Shown here one piece after another: positions 1-8,080 of a stretch of 42,256 nt of DNA. Every line of letters begins with the position of its first letter. Within the stretch, counting starts at the first letter, position 1. Position numbers and translations under genes: made by a program. The DNA lies in contig CAJXVT010000023.1 of the NCBI GenBank assembly GCA_913062575.1, positions 1-42,256 on the forward strand, given 5' to 3'. The notes under the pieces were generated by a model. That model did no database searches, was not told the DNA's origin, and saw nothing but the letters and a program-made list of their open reading frames with translations. The stretch comes from an uncultured Flavobacteriaceae bacterium (GTDB lineage Bacteria > Bacteroidota > Bacteroidia > Flavobacteriales > Flavobacteriaceae).

Positions 1-279
1 ACTGATGAGCAGTATCCACAAATGATTATGATTGAGTTTGTTCAAGATAAATGTGATTTATTAAACAGTTATGCTGTTGGACAAGATGTAAAAGTTTCTA
101 TCAATTTACGTGGTAGAGAATGGATCAACCCAGAAGGAGTTGCAAAATATTTCAATGCAATTCAAGGATGGAGAATTGAAGCTATGCAAGCAGCAGCGCC
201 TCAAGATTTACCACCAGTAGATCAGTTTCAGCCAGCTGATACCACTACAAGTGCAGAACCAGACGATTTACCGTTCTAG
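1..279 (+). CDS. DUF3127 protein, 5' end missing
   Basis: The reading frame is open from base 1 (first codons give T-D-E-Q-Y-P-Q-M-I-M), so this is the 3' part of a gene that begins outside the window. The methionine at 22 is internal. The sequence (EFVQDKCDLLNSY, VSINLRGREW, FNAIQGWRIE) matches the DUF3127 family, small Bacteroidota proteins with an OB-like fold related to single-strand DNA-binding proteins. The tail, from about residue 62 of the visible part, is Pro/Thr/Asp-rich and ends in DDLPF, which resembles the acidic partner-binding tip of SSB proteins (inference). The molecular role is not established. A strong terminator follows. Confidence 0.85.
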   Translation, partial: TDEQYPQMIMIEFVQDKCDLLNSYAVGQDVKVSINLRGREWINPEGVAKYFNAIQGWRIEAMQAAAPQDLPPVDQFQPADTTTSAEPDDLPF

Positions 280-300
280 AGTTTAGCATTTAAAACATAA

Positions 301-326
301 AAAAAGCAGCCAATTGGCTGCTTTTT
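301..326. terminator. Bidirectional intrinsic terminator
   Basis: This is a perfect 26-base palindrome: A5, then GCAGCCAATTGGCTGC, then T5, followed by further T. Flanked by A on one side and T on the other, it can end transcription of the DUF3127 gene on the plus strand and of the convergent sulfatase gene on the minus strand. Confidence 0.9.
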
Positions 327-335
327 TATTGGACT

Positions 336-1862
336 TTATTTATCTCCTAATTGTTTAAATTTAAATCGGTCGTTTTCTGCAGGTACATGCTCTTGCTTCA
401 TGATTTTTTCCATGCTTTTTACAATTTCCGGAAACTGTTTAGAAACATCATTCAATTCTTTAATGTCTTCATCTAAATTATACAGTTCAATTTCTAAGTT
501 TCCTTTAAAAATATTCTTTCGTACAGCTTTCCATTTACCCATCCTCACGGCTTGCTGTCCTTGGTAGCTTGGAAACTCCCAATACAAGAAATCATGATTT
601 TTTTGTTCATTTCCTAAAAGGGTATTCTTAAAACTAATTCCATCTACATCTTTTGGAGAATCAATTCCAGCTATATCACTAAAGGTTGGCATCATGTCAT
701 AAAAAGCAGAAATATGGTTTGATGTTGTCCCTGCTTTAATTTTAGCTGGCCAACTTGCAATTAAAGGAACACGAATTCCGCCTTCATATACAAAACCTTT
801 TGTTCTACCATAATTATTGTCAAACGGTTTGGCGCTATCAAAATAATTGGCATCAACACCACCAGTATAAGTTGGTCCATTATCACTAGTAAAAACAATG
901 ATCGTATTCTCGTAAATCCCTTGTTCTTTTAATTCTGTAATCAGTTCTCCTAATTGCATATCTAAATAAGTAATCATTGCTGCATAGGTTGCATTTGGAT
1001 ACTGTGTTGGAAAATAACTTCTGCCAGTATATGGTTTTTCATCTCCAAAATCTTTTCTGTATTTGTCAACATACTTTGTTGGAACTTGCAATGGGACATG
1101 AGGTAGCGGAGAAGCATAATACATAAAGAAAGGTTGGTCTTTATTGTCCTTGATAAATTGAATTGCTTTATCATGAATCATTTTTGGAGCATAATCTTTT
1201 TGCTGTGTAAAACGAGCATAACTTTTTGGGTCATTGATATCTGCATCTTTGTCTAAATTAGAACCAGGGTTTACCAATTCATTCTTTAAATACACCTTTG
1301 TGTCATTATCCCACAAATGTGATGGATATAAATTATGCGCTTGTCGCTGACAGTTGTATCCGTAAAACTCATCAAATCCTTGCTTGTTTGGAACACCTTC
1401 TGTGTTTGGAGCACCCAATCCCCATTTTCCATAAACGGCTGTTTTATAACCTGCTATTTGTAATTGTTTTCCAATAGTAAACGTGTTAGTTGGAATTGGT
1501 CTTTGACCTTCTAAACCAGGATCAGAAAATGCTTTTGTATAATCCCAAACATCACCACGTTCTGCCCATTCATCATTTCCTCTAATATAAGAATGTCCCA
1601 TATGTTTTCCAGTTAAAAAAGAATACCGAGCAGGAGCACAAACTGGAGCTCCAGAATAATGTTGCGTAAATAACATGCCGCCCTTTGCCAGGGCATCAAT
1701 ATTTGGAGTTTTAATTTTTTGTTGCCCCAAAACGCCAATTTCTCCATAACCTAAATCATCTGCTAAAAAGTAAATAATGTTGGGTTTTTGTTGCGCTTTT
1801 TCTTTTGAAGAACAATTAAATAAAAGAATAGAAATTAATGATAGTAAAAGTAATTTTTTCAT
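336..1862 (-). CDS. Secreted lipoprotein sulfatase (arylsulfatase family S1)
   Basis: This is a 508-residue formylglycine-dependent sulfatase. The N-terminus is a lipoprotein signal (MKKLLLLSLISILLFNC, lipid-bearing Cys17), so the enzyme is probably membrane-anchored outside the cytoplasm. Metal-binding Asp35-Asp36 lie in ADDLGYG. The core CAPAR at 75-79 fits the C-x-P/A-x-R signature, with Cys75 the residue converted to formylglycine. Lys146 (GKWGLG), His255 (LPHVP), Asp327-Asn328 (TSDNGP) and Lys355 complete the usual active site. Length is normal. In marine flavobacteria such enzymes remove sulfate from algal polysaccharides, but there is no SusC/SusD pair or polysaccharide hydrolase beside it, so the substrate cannot be named. 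The maturase it needs is not in this window. Confidence 0.93.
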   Translation of the reverse strand: MKKLLLLSLISILLFNCSSKEKAQQKPNIIYFLADDLGYGEIGVLGQQKIKTPNIDALAKGGMLFTQHYSGAPVCAPARYSFLTGKHMGHSYIRGNDEWAERGDVWDYTKAFSDPGLEGQRPIPTNTFTIGKQLQIAGYKTAVYGKWGLGAPNTEGVPNKQGFDEFYGYNCQRQAHNLYPSHLWDNDTKVYLKNELVNPGSNLDKDADINDPKSYARFTQQKDYAPKMIHDKAIQFIKDNKDQPFFMYYASPLPHVPLQVPTKYVDKYRKDFGDEKPYTGRSYFPTQYPNATYAAMITYLDMQLGELITELKEQGIYENTIIVFTSDNGPTYTGGVDANYFDSAKPFDNNYGRTKGFVYEGGIRVPLIASWPAKIKAGTTSNHISAFYDMMPTFSDIAGIDSPKDVDGISFKNTLLGNEQKNHDFLYWEFPSYQGQQAVRMGKWKAVRKNIFKGNLEIELYNLDEDIKELNDVSKQFPEIVKSMEKIMKQEHVPAENDRFKFKQLGDK

Positions 1863-1874
1863 AATGATGATAAG

Positions 1875-1903
1875 TTGATGCTACTAAAGTAGGTAAATCT
1901 TTG
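1875..1903 (+). promoter_or_regulatory. Possible promoter of aat
   Basis: TTG at 1875-1877 and AATCTTTG at 1896-1903 (one mismatch to the Bacteroidota -7 box TAnnTTTG) are 18 bases apart, and the aat start codon is 35 bases downstream. The fit is reasonable but inexact. Confidence 0.3.
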
Positions 1904-1937
1904 CTATTTTAGCAGTTCTTAAAACGCAATAATTTTT

Positions 1938-2582
1938 ATGATCTGGCTAACAGATGAAATTGAATTTCCAAAACCCGAATCTGCATCTGAAGAAGGCGTA
2001 ATTGCTTTGGGTGGAGACCTGTCTGAAAAAAGATTGCTATTGGCATATCAAAACGGAATTTTCCCTTGGTATTCTGATGATGATCCAATTATTTGGTATT
2101 GTCCTCCAGAAAGAATGGTATTGTTTCCAGAAGAACTGAAAGTTTCTAAATCGATGAAGCAACTCATCAAAAAAGGAAATTATTCAATTACAGAAAACAC
2201 TGCTTTTAGTGAAGTGATTTTTAACTGTAAGCACATACTTAGAACTGATGATTTTGGAACTTGGATTACTGATGAAATGGAGGAGGCATATATCAACTTA
2301 CATGCAAAAGGAATTGCAAAATCTATTGAAGTTTGGTTTTATGATGCAGAAACTAGAAAGCAAGTGCTAGTTGGCGGTTTGTATGGAATTGATTTAGGGA
2401 ATGGTGTTTTTTGCGGAGAAAGTATGTTTAGCTTAATAAGTAATGCCTCTAAATTGGCATTTATTCATCTCGTACAAAATCACAATTATAAGCTGATAGA
2501 TTGTCAGGTATATAATAATCATTTGGCAAGTTTGGGAGCTAGAGAAATTTATAGGGAAGAGTTTTTGAAGATATTAGGCTAA
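1938..2582 (+). CDS. aat: Leucyl/phenylalanyl-tRNA--protein transferase
   Basis: This 214-residue protein transfers Leu or Phe from aminoacyl-tRNA to proteins with an N-terminal Arg or Lys, marking them for ClpS/ClpAP degradation (Leu/N-degron pathway, cytoplasm). The family's conserved blocks are visible: YQNGIFPWY near residue 38, WYCPPERMVL near 54, DFGTWIT near 105, GGLYGIDLGNGVFCGESMFS near 148, and LIDCQVYNNHLASLGA near 187. Length is typical. It is divergent from the sulfatase and its stop overlaps the convergent MFS gene by 4 bases (CTAA, giving TAA on one strand and TAG on the other). Confidence 0.95.
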   Translation: MIWLTDEIEFPKPESASEEGVIALGGDLSEKRLLLAYQNGIFPWYSDDDPIIWYCPPERMVLFPEELKVSKSMKQLIKKGNYSITENTAFSEVIFNCKHILRTDDFGTWITDEMEEAYINLHAKGIAKSIEVWFYDAETRKQVLVGGLYGIDLGNGVFCGESMFSLISNASKLAFIHLVQNHNYKLIDCQVYNNHLASLGAREIYREEFLKILG

Positions 2583-3859
2583 ATTTTAGTGAATGTTTTA
2601 TGTTTTCTACTTAAAGAAATCAATCCAAAAATTGGACCTAAGGCAAGAACTAAGTAAATACTATTTGAATCTGAGATTTCTCTAAGGCTATTAATTAATT
2701 GAATACTTATAATAGTTATAGAAAATCCAATACAATTTACAATTGTTAAGGCTGTTCCTTTTATTTCTGGGTTTACATTTTGGGCTACTAAAGTAGAGAA
2801 AAGAGGAGAATCAGCAATTACAACAATCCCCCAAAAAAGCAGAAAACTAATAAATAAATTTTCATTATCCACCATAAAAATTATGGGTAAAAAAAGACAG
2901 CATATGCCAGATAAAAACAATGTGATAAAGGCAATTTTTTTTGTTCCATGTTTTTGAGAAAGATACCCGCCAAGAATGCAGCCAAGCCCACCAATTCCAA
3001 TAATAAAAAATGATAAAACAGGAATGTTAAATGTTGTGTTTGGGTGTATATAATTATATGTTTTTAATAGAATTGGAACAAATGCCCAAAAAGTATATAA
3101 TTCCCACATATGTCCAAAATACCCAAAAGCGGCAGACTTAAAACTAGGACTCTTAAATACGCTGGAAAAAGCAGACAGATTTATATTTTTTGAAGGTTTT
3201 CTATAAGGACCATTAGGAACAAAAAATAGCATTAACATTCCGCCAAGTACAGCAATAGATGATGTTGTATAGAGTATGTGTTTCCACGAAATCATATTGG
3301 TTATTCCATTCATTAAATGCGGAAAAGCGGTTCCTAAAACCAATGCTCCAACCAAAAAACTAAGAGACTTTTCAAGTCCTTTGTCATAATAATCTGCGGC
3401 TATTTTCATTCCAACTGGGTAAATTCCTGCAAGAAAAAAACCAGTTAAAAAGCGAAGTACAATCAAACTTTCTAAATTATTTCCTTTCCATATAATTCCA
3501 AGATTAAACAGTGCACCAAGTAAGGCACTAAAAAAGAATACTTTTGATGGAGGAAAGCGATCGGCAATTGTTAAGATAGCAAAAAGTAGTGTGCCAATAA
3601 TAAACCCAAATTGAACAGAAGAAGTTAAATGTGCTAAAGCACTATCATTGAGCTGAAAATTGGTAATAAGCTCATTCATGATCCCATTACCGGCAAACCA
3701 AAGTGATGTGCAACAGAACTGAGAAATTACAATTATTGGTAATATTGGTGTATGTTTTCTCAAAGGCAAGTTGTTAGTTCTTCTAAGTTTTGTAATTCCT
3801 TTTTCTTTGCTGGTTTTGATGACAATTGGTTGTTTATTACCACTCAATGTTTTTATCAA
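2579..3859 (-). CDS. Major facilitator superfamily transporter
   Basis: This 426-residue protein has about 12 hydrophobic segments, the first beginning near residue 38 (ILPIIVISQFCCTSLWFAGN), which is a common start for bacterial MFS proteins. Gly-rich helices and short charged loops fit the fold. The substrate is unknown. The start is uncertain: the longest frame begins with TTG at 3857-3859 and overlaps the upstream esterase gene by 23 bases, and there is no ATG before the first membrane helix. In-frame TTG codons at residues 31 and 33 would give a more usual N-terminus. It lies downstream of, and is probably co-transcribed with, the CE2-like esterase, so uptake of a de-esterified sugar is possible (inference). 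Confidence 0.85.
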   Translation of the reverse strand: MIKTLSGNKQPIVIKTSKEKGITKLRRTNNLPLRKHTPILPIIVISQFCCTSLWFAGNGIMNELITNFQLNDSALAHLTSSVQFGFIIGTLLFAILTIADRFPPSKVFFFSALLGALFNLGIIWKGNNLESLIVLRFLTGFFLAGIYPVGMKIAADYYDKGLEKSLSFLVGALVLGTAFPHLMNGITNMISWKHILYTTSSIAVLGGMLMLFFVPNGPYRKPSKNINLSAFSSVFKSPSFKSAAFGYFGHMWELYTFWAFVPILLKTYNYIHPNTTFNIPVLSFFIIGIGGLGCILGGYLSQKHGTKKIAFITLFLSGICCLFLPIIFMVDNENLFISFLLFWGIVVIADSPLFSTLVAQNVNPEIKGTALTIVNCIGFSITIISIQLINSLREISDSNSIYLVLALGPIFGLISLSRKHKTFTKI

Positions 3860-4937
3860 TAAACTGAATTAAACTTTTTGCCATTACTTTATTTTCTTGA
3901 ACCAAAGGATGTCCTGATGTTTCTAAATAAGGCATAAAATGAGCGAAAACATCATTGTCATTTAAGTTTTCGACTGCTTTTTCTATATAATTCATCCATT
4001 TCGATCCTTTTTTAGCAGCATCCATTGCACCAAGCGTACAAATAATTTTTGCTTTTGGATAGTGCTTTCTTAAGCTCGATATAAAGTTTTGATATGCATT
4101 TATTAAATATGAATCGTCCGGAGCTTTATCTCCAAAGTATGTTTTGAATTCTTTCCTTTCAGGGTAATTCACCAGCCAAGAATCATTTTGAAATAGATTT
4201 ACAACAACAATATCTGGTTGATACAACGAGAAATCCCATTTTCGGGTTGGATCATCAGAAATTAATCGATCATACATTTCTGGCATTATCAAAGGAAACC
4301 AGCTGATGGTTACTCCAATTCCGCTTTTAGAAATTGCTCTATAGTTGGCGTCAAAATGTCTAGCAGTTAAAGCTGCATATGTTTTATAATTATTTGTGTT
4401 TGTGCCTCTTGGATTGTCTTTCCCAGAAGTGTCTTCTATGGCATAACCTGCAGTAATTGAGTTTCCGTAAAATTCTATTTTTCTTTTTTTAGCAGCTGAC
4501 TTTGCTAGTAGCTTGGCCTTGTTTTTAATGTTAAAACCATAAAAAGACGTAATCCCTTTATTTGTTCTCTTAAAAATTTCAATAGAATGTTTTCCTTTTG
4601 ATAAATTTGAAGCTAGTTTATATTCTTTTTGAATGCTATCTGGTTTAATAATACGAATGCTATCAGTGTCTAAAATGATATTTAGGTAGTTGCCTCTAGT
4701 GTCATTTTTTAGCGTTGCATAAATTGATTCTCCTTCAAAATTTATTTTTATCGATGAACCAGACCAAGACAAATCTGCTCTGTCAATTTGAGAATGATCA
4801 ACTCTCCCCCAATAATCAATTGCTGGACTTGAAAAAGGAATAAGAACCTCTTTGTTATCAGAACAAGCAATAAATAGCATCGTTGCGATAAAAATAAGCG
4901 TGTACTTTTTGATGTGAGATTGTTTCTTTTGATTCAT
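3837..4937 (-). CDS. SGNH/GDSL hydrolase, carbohydrate esterase family 2-like lipoprotein
   Basis: The N-terminus is a lipoprotein signal ending LFIAC (Cys25). Residues about 35-140 form a beta-rich domain with YWGRVDH, as in the jelly-roll half of CE2 esterases. The rest is an SGNH hydrolase: block I EFYGNSITAGY with nucleophile Ser160, a block III-like NLFQND with Asn251-Asp252, and catalytic His343 in SGHP. CE2 enzymes remove acetyl groups from sugars or polysaccharides, and the exact substrate here is unknown. The gene sits 6 bases after the DUF2200 gene and overlaps the MFS gene, so all three are probably one transcript. The anchored location suggests action at the cell surface or in the periplasm. 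Confidence 0.82.
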   Translation of the reverse strand: MNQKKQSHIKKYTLIFIATMLFIACSDNKEVLIPFSSPAIDYWGRVDHSQIDRADLSWSGSSIKINFEGESIYATLKNDTRGNYLNIILDTDSIRIIKPDSIQKEYKLASNLSKGKHSIEIFKRTNKGITSFYGFNIKNKAKLLAKSAAKKRKIEFYGNSITAGYAIEDTSGKDNPRGTNTNNYKTYAALTARHFDANYRAISKSGIGVTISWFPLIMPEMYDRLISDDPTRKWDFSLYQPDIVVVNLFQNDSWLVNYPERKEFKTYFGDKAPDDSYLINAYQNFISSLRKHYPKAKIICTLGAMDAAKKGSKWMNYIEKAVENLNDNDVFAHFMPYLETSGHPLVQENKVMAKSLIQFIDKNIEW

Positions 4938-4943
4938 AACTAA

Positions 4944-5318
4944 TTATTTTCGTAATATTTTTTCCATTTTACGACCCTTTGCTAATTCATCAATCAGCTT
5001 TTCCATTTGTCTACATTGTTTATATAATTCAAATTCATCCTCTATTTCTTCAATTCGATAACCACAAACAACTCCTTTAATCAAGTGTGCGTTTGGATTT
5101 ATTTTGGCTTTTTGAAAAAAAGTTCTAAAGGTTGCTTTTTTATCAATAAGAGATTGTAAGGCCTCTTGATCAAATCCAGTGAACCATTTAATTACTTGAT
5201 TGAGTTCTTCTTTTGTTCTTTCATTTTTCTCCAATCTATTCAGGTAGAGTGGATAAATGGATGCAAAGATCATATTGGCAATCTTTTCATTTTTTTCGGC
5301 TGTAACTTTCATTTTCAT
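4944..5318 (-). CDS. DUF2200 family protein
   Basis: This 124-residue protein matches DUF2200: IANMIFASIYPLYLNRLEKN near residue 12, RTKEELNQVIKWFTGFD near 34, FRTFFQKAKINPNAHLIKG near 64, CGYRIEEIEDE near 85. It has no signal peptide or membrane helix and is probably a small cytoplasmic protein. The conserved block NPNAHLIKGVVCGYRIEEIE resembles proteins that bind a partner or a small ligand, but no function is established. It is the first gene of the run DUF2200-CE2-MFS. A 30-base repeat shared with the next upstream gene precedes it (5360-5389) and may hold its promoter. Confidence 0.88.
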   Translation of the reverse strand: MKMKVTAEKNEKIANMIFASIYPLYLNRLEKNERTKEELNQVIKWFTGFDQEALQSLIDKKATFRTFFQKAKINPNAHLIKGVVCGYRIEEIEDEFELYKQCRQMEKLIDELAKGRKMEKILRK

Positions 5319-5359
5319 TTTATTTGATATGTGTAAACGTGTTTGTGTATGGCCTTTTC

Positions 5360-5389
5360 ACATTGATTAAACACCTAATTTAGTAAATA
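5360..5389 (-). repeat. 30-base direct repeat, copy 1 (upstream of DUF2200)
   Basis: On the plus strand this begins ACATTGATTAAACACC and ends TTTAGTAAATA. It differs at two positions from 5881-5910. It ends 42 bases upstream of the DUF2200 start, so it may be a shared promoter or leader element, or the scar of a duplication. Confidence 0.8.
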
Positions 5390-5422
5390 AGTTATAGAAA
5401 ATAAATGTAATCTTGGCTGATT

Positions 5423-5827
5423 TTATTCCAATGTCAAAATTGTAAGCTTTAACGCCGTATTTGCATCATCAACAGTTCTGTCTAGAGATGTAACCAATTC
5501 ATCTGAAATTAAAGGGTTTGTTGCTTTTGTTTTTGCAATTAATTGTGCTAATTCCGTAATAGAAATTGTCATTAATTCCACTTGTTTTAAGTTAAGGGTT
5601 CCTTTGTCAGCTTGAGATGCTATTGAAGCTACATTCTTTAAAACGTCTTCAGCCTGTGTGTAAATTGCAGTACCAAACGATGCAGCATTTACGATTTTAT
5701 TAATTTCATTTAGGTCTTTCAATACTGTTTTGATTACAGCAACTGTTGTTTCGAATTTAGAATTCCTGACCGATGATTTTATAAAATTAGATGGATCATT
5801 AATGTCTTTGAAATCTTTTTTTAACAT
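5423..5827 (-). CDS. Small alpha-helical protein of unknown function
   Basis: I do not recognise this 134-residue protein. It begins at ATG (MLKKDFKDINDPSNF), has no signal peptide or membrane segment, and its composition (many Ala, Ile, Leu, Thr, Lys; no Cys, Trp or His) predicts four or five amphipathic helices, for example TTVAVIKTVLKDLNEINKIV at about 28-47 and VELMTISITELAQLIAKTKA at about 83-102. Regular spacing of hydrophobic residues suggests a helical bundle or coiled coil. It stands alone between two copies of a 30-base repeat, with the upstream copy 54 bases before its start. Codon use looks like that of its neighbours. Its reality rests on clean coding character and the shared upstream element. 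Confidence 0.72.
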   Translation of the reverse strand: MLKKDFKDINDPSNFIKSSVRNSKFETTVAVIKTVLKDLNEINKIVNAASFGTAIYTQAEDVLKNVASIASQADKGTLNLKQVELMTISITELAQLIAKTKATNPLISDELVTSLDRTVDDANTALKLTILTLE

Positions 5828-5880
5828 TTTAAAAGTTTATTTAGTTAAAAGGGGTTAACGTATTTGTTTAAGTTTTTTTT

Positions 5881-5910
5881 ACGTTGATTAAACATCTAAT
5901 TTAGTAAATA
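5881..5910 (-). repeat. 30-base direct repeat, copy 2 (upstream of the 134-aa gene)
   Basis: On the plus strand this begins ACGTTGATTAAACATC and ends TTTAGTAAATA. It matches copy 1 at 28 of 30 positions, in the same orientation, 521 bases apart. Similarity fades outside the 30 bases. Confidence 0.8.
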
Positions 5911-5922
5911 CAAACCGAATAT

Positions 5923-5940
5923 AAAATCCGTGAGGATTTT
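5923..5940 (-). terminator. Weak hairpin after rsgA
   Basis: AAAATCC (5923-5929) and GGATTTT (5934-5940) form a 7-bp stem with a GTGA loop, 25 bases past the rsgA stop. The T-tract is poor on the minus strand, so this is only a candidate end for the tetR-GNAT-rsgA transcript. Confidence 0.4.
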
Positions 5941-5964
5941 TGTAAGTAGGCGAGAAGCAGGCAA

Positions 5965-7032
5965 TTAATACTTTGACCTTCTTTTATTCTGCTGTGCAGA
6001 TTTAATGAGTTTTCCTAAGTTTTTATCTTTTCGTTTTTTGTCTTGTTGTGTAGATTCAAAAAACTGTTTTTCTCGTTCCATACGTTGGTAATTGTCGTAG
6101 GCATCTTCATCTAATTCTTCATTGTCAATGGCTCCTAAAATAGCACAGCCATTTTCGTGAATGTGTGTACAATCAGAAAATCGGCACGAATTTGAAAGTT
6201 CGGTAATTTCTTCGAAGGTCATTTCTAATCCGTCAGCAGCATCAGTAATTCCTACTTCTCGCATTCCTGGATTGTCAATGATAATTCCGCCATTTTCTAA
6301 AACTATCAATTCTCTATGTGTAGTTACATGTTTTCCTCTGTCAATACTGTCACTAATTGCACCAGTTTTCATCAACCCTTTATCAGAAATTGAATTGATT
6401 AAAGTCGATTTTCCAACTCCAGAAGAACCTAATAAACAGTAGGTTTTTCCTTTTGCAATTTGAGCTTTTATAGCTTCAATTCCAGAGTTTGTTTCATTAC
6501 TTATTGAGATAATTTCTGCATTTTTAATTCGTGTAGAAATTTCTTGAAGCATCGATTGTAACTCTGTTTTAGAAATCAAATCGATCTTTGTTAAAACAAT
6601 AATTGGTGTTACTTTAGATGCATTGCAAATAGTTAAATAACGTTCTAATCTATTAATGTTAAAATCTCTATTTACAGATTGTACAATAAAGCCAACATCA
6701 ATATTTGTGGCAATGAGTTGCTTTTCGCCATGTTTACCAATTGCTTGTCTTTCTATACTAGATGTTCTAGGAAATACATGATGAATTAATGCTTTGTTTG
6801 TGTCATATTCAGAAATGGAAACCCAATCGCCAACAGCAGGAAAATCACTTCGTTCTGTAGACGTAAAACGTAAATTCCCAATCAATTCAGCTTCAAAATC
6901 TCCAGCTTCATTTTTAACAATATAGCGTTCTTTATGCTCTGTAATTACACGAGCTATGCCAAAGTTTACTAAATTGTTTTCTGTTCTGTAATTTTCTAAT
7001 TCGTCTGTATATCCTAACTCTTCTAGTATCAT
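5965..7032 (-). CDS. rsgA: Ribosome small-subunit GTPase A
   Basis: This 355-residue protein is the circularly permuted GTPase that aids late 30S subunit assembly and releases factors such as RbfA. It shows an N-terminal OB domain (about 20-95), then G4 TKID at 148-151, the P-loop GSSGVGKS at 202-209, G3 DNPGMRE at 253-259, and a zinc site Cys283, Cys288, His290, Cys296. A basic C-terminal tail (KKRKDKNLG, NKRRSKY) fits RNA binding. It is of the longer RsgA type. Its ATG overlaps the stop of the GNAT gene (ATGA), showing translational coupling. It is the last gene of a three-gene operon headed by a TetR regulator, an unusual setting for rsgA. Confidence 0.95.
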   Translation of the reverse strand: MILEELGYTDELENYRTENNLVNFGIARVITEHKERYIVKNEAGDFEAELIGNLRFTSTERSDFPAVGDWVSISEYDTNKALIHHVFPRTSSIERQAIGKHGEKQLIATNIDVGFIVQSVNRDFNINRLERYLTICNASKVTPIIVLTKIDLISKTELQSMLQEISTRIKNAEIISISNETNSGIEAIKAQIAKGKTYCLLGSSGVGKSTLINSISDKGLMKTGAISDSIDRGKHVTTHRELIVLENGGIIIDNPGMREVGITDAADGLEMTFEEITELSNSCRFSDCTHIHENGCAILGAIDNEELDEDAYDNYQRMEREKQFFESTQQDKKRKDKNLGKLIKSAQQNKRRSKY

Positions 7033-7448
7033 TTCTTCATTCTTAAAACTTTCTGATTGGTTTCTTCCATAATATATTCTTTGATGACTTTGAAACCGTG
7101 TTTTTCATAAAAAGGTTTCCCTATTTTATTCTCTTCAAAAACTTCTACTTCTAGTGTATCGTGAAATTGATTCATGTGGTTTACCAAAGAAGTTCCAATT
7201 CCTTTTGCTTGCTGATTTGGATCTACAAACAATCCTCCAATTTCATTGTTCAGCATTGCAATAAAGCCAATAATGTTTCCAGATTCTTCAAATACCCAAG
7301 TATCAGAATTTGGTAAATACATATCTCTCATTGCTTTTTTAACCATTTTATGAAACTCCGTACTTAAAAATGGATGTGCAATTAATGCTGCTGCCTCCCA
7401 AATTTCTAACAATTTAGGAATTTCTTTTTCGGTATATTTTCTAATCAT
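7029..7448 (-). CDS. GNAT family N-acetyltransferase (YjaB-like)
   Basis: This 139-residue protein has the GNAT fold: the acetyl-CoA pyrophosphate loop is visible in GGLFVDPNQQAKGIGTSLV (about 71-89, Q-x-x-G-x-G type), followed by the C-terminal NKIGKPFYEKHGFKV block near residue 107. N-terminal EKEIPKLLEIWEAAALIAHPF resembles E. coli YjaB and related acetyltransferases. The acceptor is unknown. Start and stop overlap both neighbours (8 bases with tetR, 4 with rsgA), so the three genes are read as one unit. Confidence 0.87.
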   Translation of the reverse strand: MIRKYTEKEIPKLLEIWEAAALIAHPFLSTEFHKMVKKAMRDMYLPNSDTWVFEESGNIIGFIAMLNNEIGGLFVDPNQQAKGIGTSLVNHMNQFHDTLEVEVFEENKIGKPFYEKHGFKVIKEYIMEETNQKVLRMKK

Positions 7449-7983
7449 TTTTGTATTTTTTCAGTAATTGATTTTTCATTTCTTGTAATGGATATTCCTC
7501 AAAAGATGAGAGATAACTTAATGCAATGCCATCTATTTCTGAGATAAATACATAACTTAAAACGTCACTATTCATCTTATCAATTTCATTAAAGATTTGT
7601 TTTACGACAATAAATAATTGCGTAGCTCTTTCTTTAATTTGGGTTTCTAATATTTTTCTGGTTGATGGTTGAAACATAATATTCAGATTCAATTTAAAAA
7701 ATAGTTTGTTGTCTTCCAGTTGTTGAAAAACAGCATTGATAATTTCTGAAAGTTTTTCATTAGCTTTCTTCTCTGAATCATTACTACTCAAATTCATCAT
7801 GTCTTGAGTAGATTGCTCATAAATGGCAATTAATATTTCATCTTTAGATGAAAAATGATGATATACCAATCCCTTTGATACACTTGCTGCCTCGCAAATT
7901 GCAGCAACAGAAGTTTTTTCAAACCCGTATTCTGCAAAGAGATTTGTTGCTGTTTCTACAATTATTTCCTTTTTACTTTTCAT
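7441..7983 (-). CDS. TetR/AcrR family transcriptional regulator
   Basis: This 180-residue protein has the TetR DNA-binding domain at about residues 5-52: IIVETATNLFAEYGFEKTSV, then the helix-turn-helix AAICEAASVSKGLVYHHF and SKDEILIAIYE. The remaining helical part is the ligand and dimer domain and is too variable to name an inducer. A palindrome 14 bases upstream of its start (7997-8012) is a likely operator, suggesting that it represses its own operon with the acetyltransferase and rsgA, and perhaps the divergent MazG-like gene 69 bases beyond. Confidence 0.92.
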   Translation of the reverse strand: MKSKKEIIVETATNLFAEYGFEKTSVAAICEAASVSKGLVYHHFSSKDEILIAIYEQSTQDMMNLSSNDSEKKANEKLSEIINAVFQQLEDNKLFFKLNLNIMFQPSTRKILETQIKERATQLFIVVKQIFNEIDKMNSDVLSYVFISEIDGIALSYLSSFEEYPLQEMKNQLLKKYKND

Positions 7984-7996
7984 GCTATAATTAATA

Positions 7997-8012
7997 AACC
8001 GACTATCCGGTT
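7997..8012. promoter_or_regulatory. Probable TetR operator
   Basis: AACCGACTATCCGGTT is an inverted repeat matching its own complement at 12 of 16 positions, of the AACCGAC/GGTT type common ahead of tetR genes. It lies between the tetR start and the divergent MazG-like gene. Confidence 0.6.
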
Positions 8013-8047
8013 GGTAAATTTAGTTCTTTTTTTTAAAATAGAAACTT

Positions 8048-8055
8048 TATCTTTG
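8048..8055 (+). promoter_or_regulatory. -7 promoter box of the MazG-like gene
   Basis: TATCTTTG matches the Bacteroidota TAnnTTTG box exactly, 25 bases before the start codon. No good -33 TTG is seen at the usual spacing. Confidence 0.4.
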
Positions 8056-8080
8056 GAAATCTTAAGTAAAAATACATTTT

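Noticed and set aside
336..5318. Polysaccharide utilisation locus formed by the sulfatase and CE2-like esterase
   Set aside because: There is no SusC/SusD pair or polysaccharide hydrolase, and aat lies between them on the other strand.
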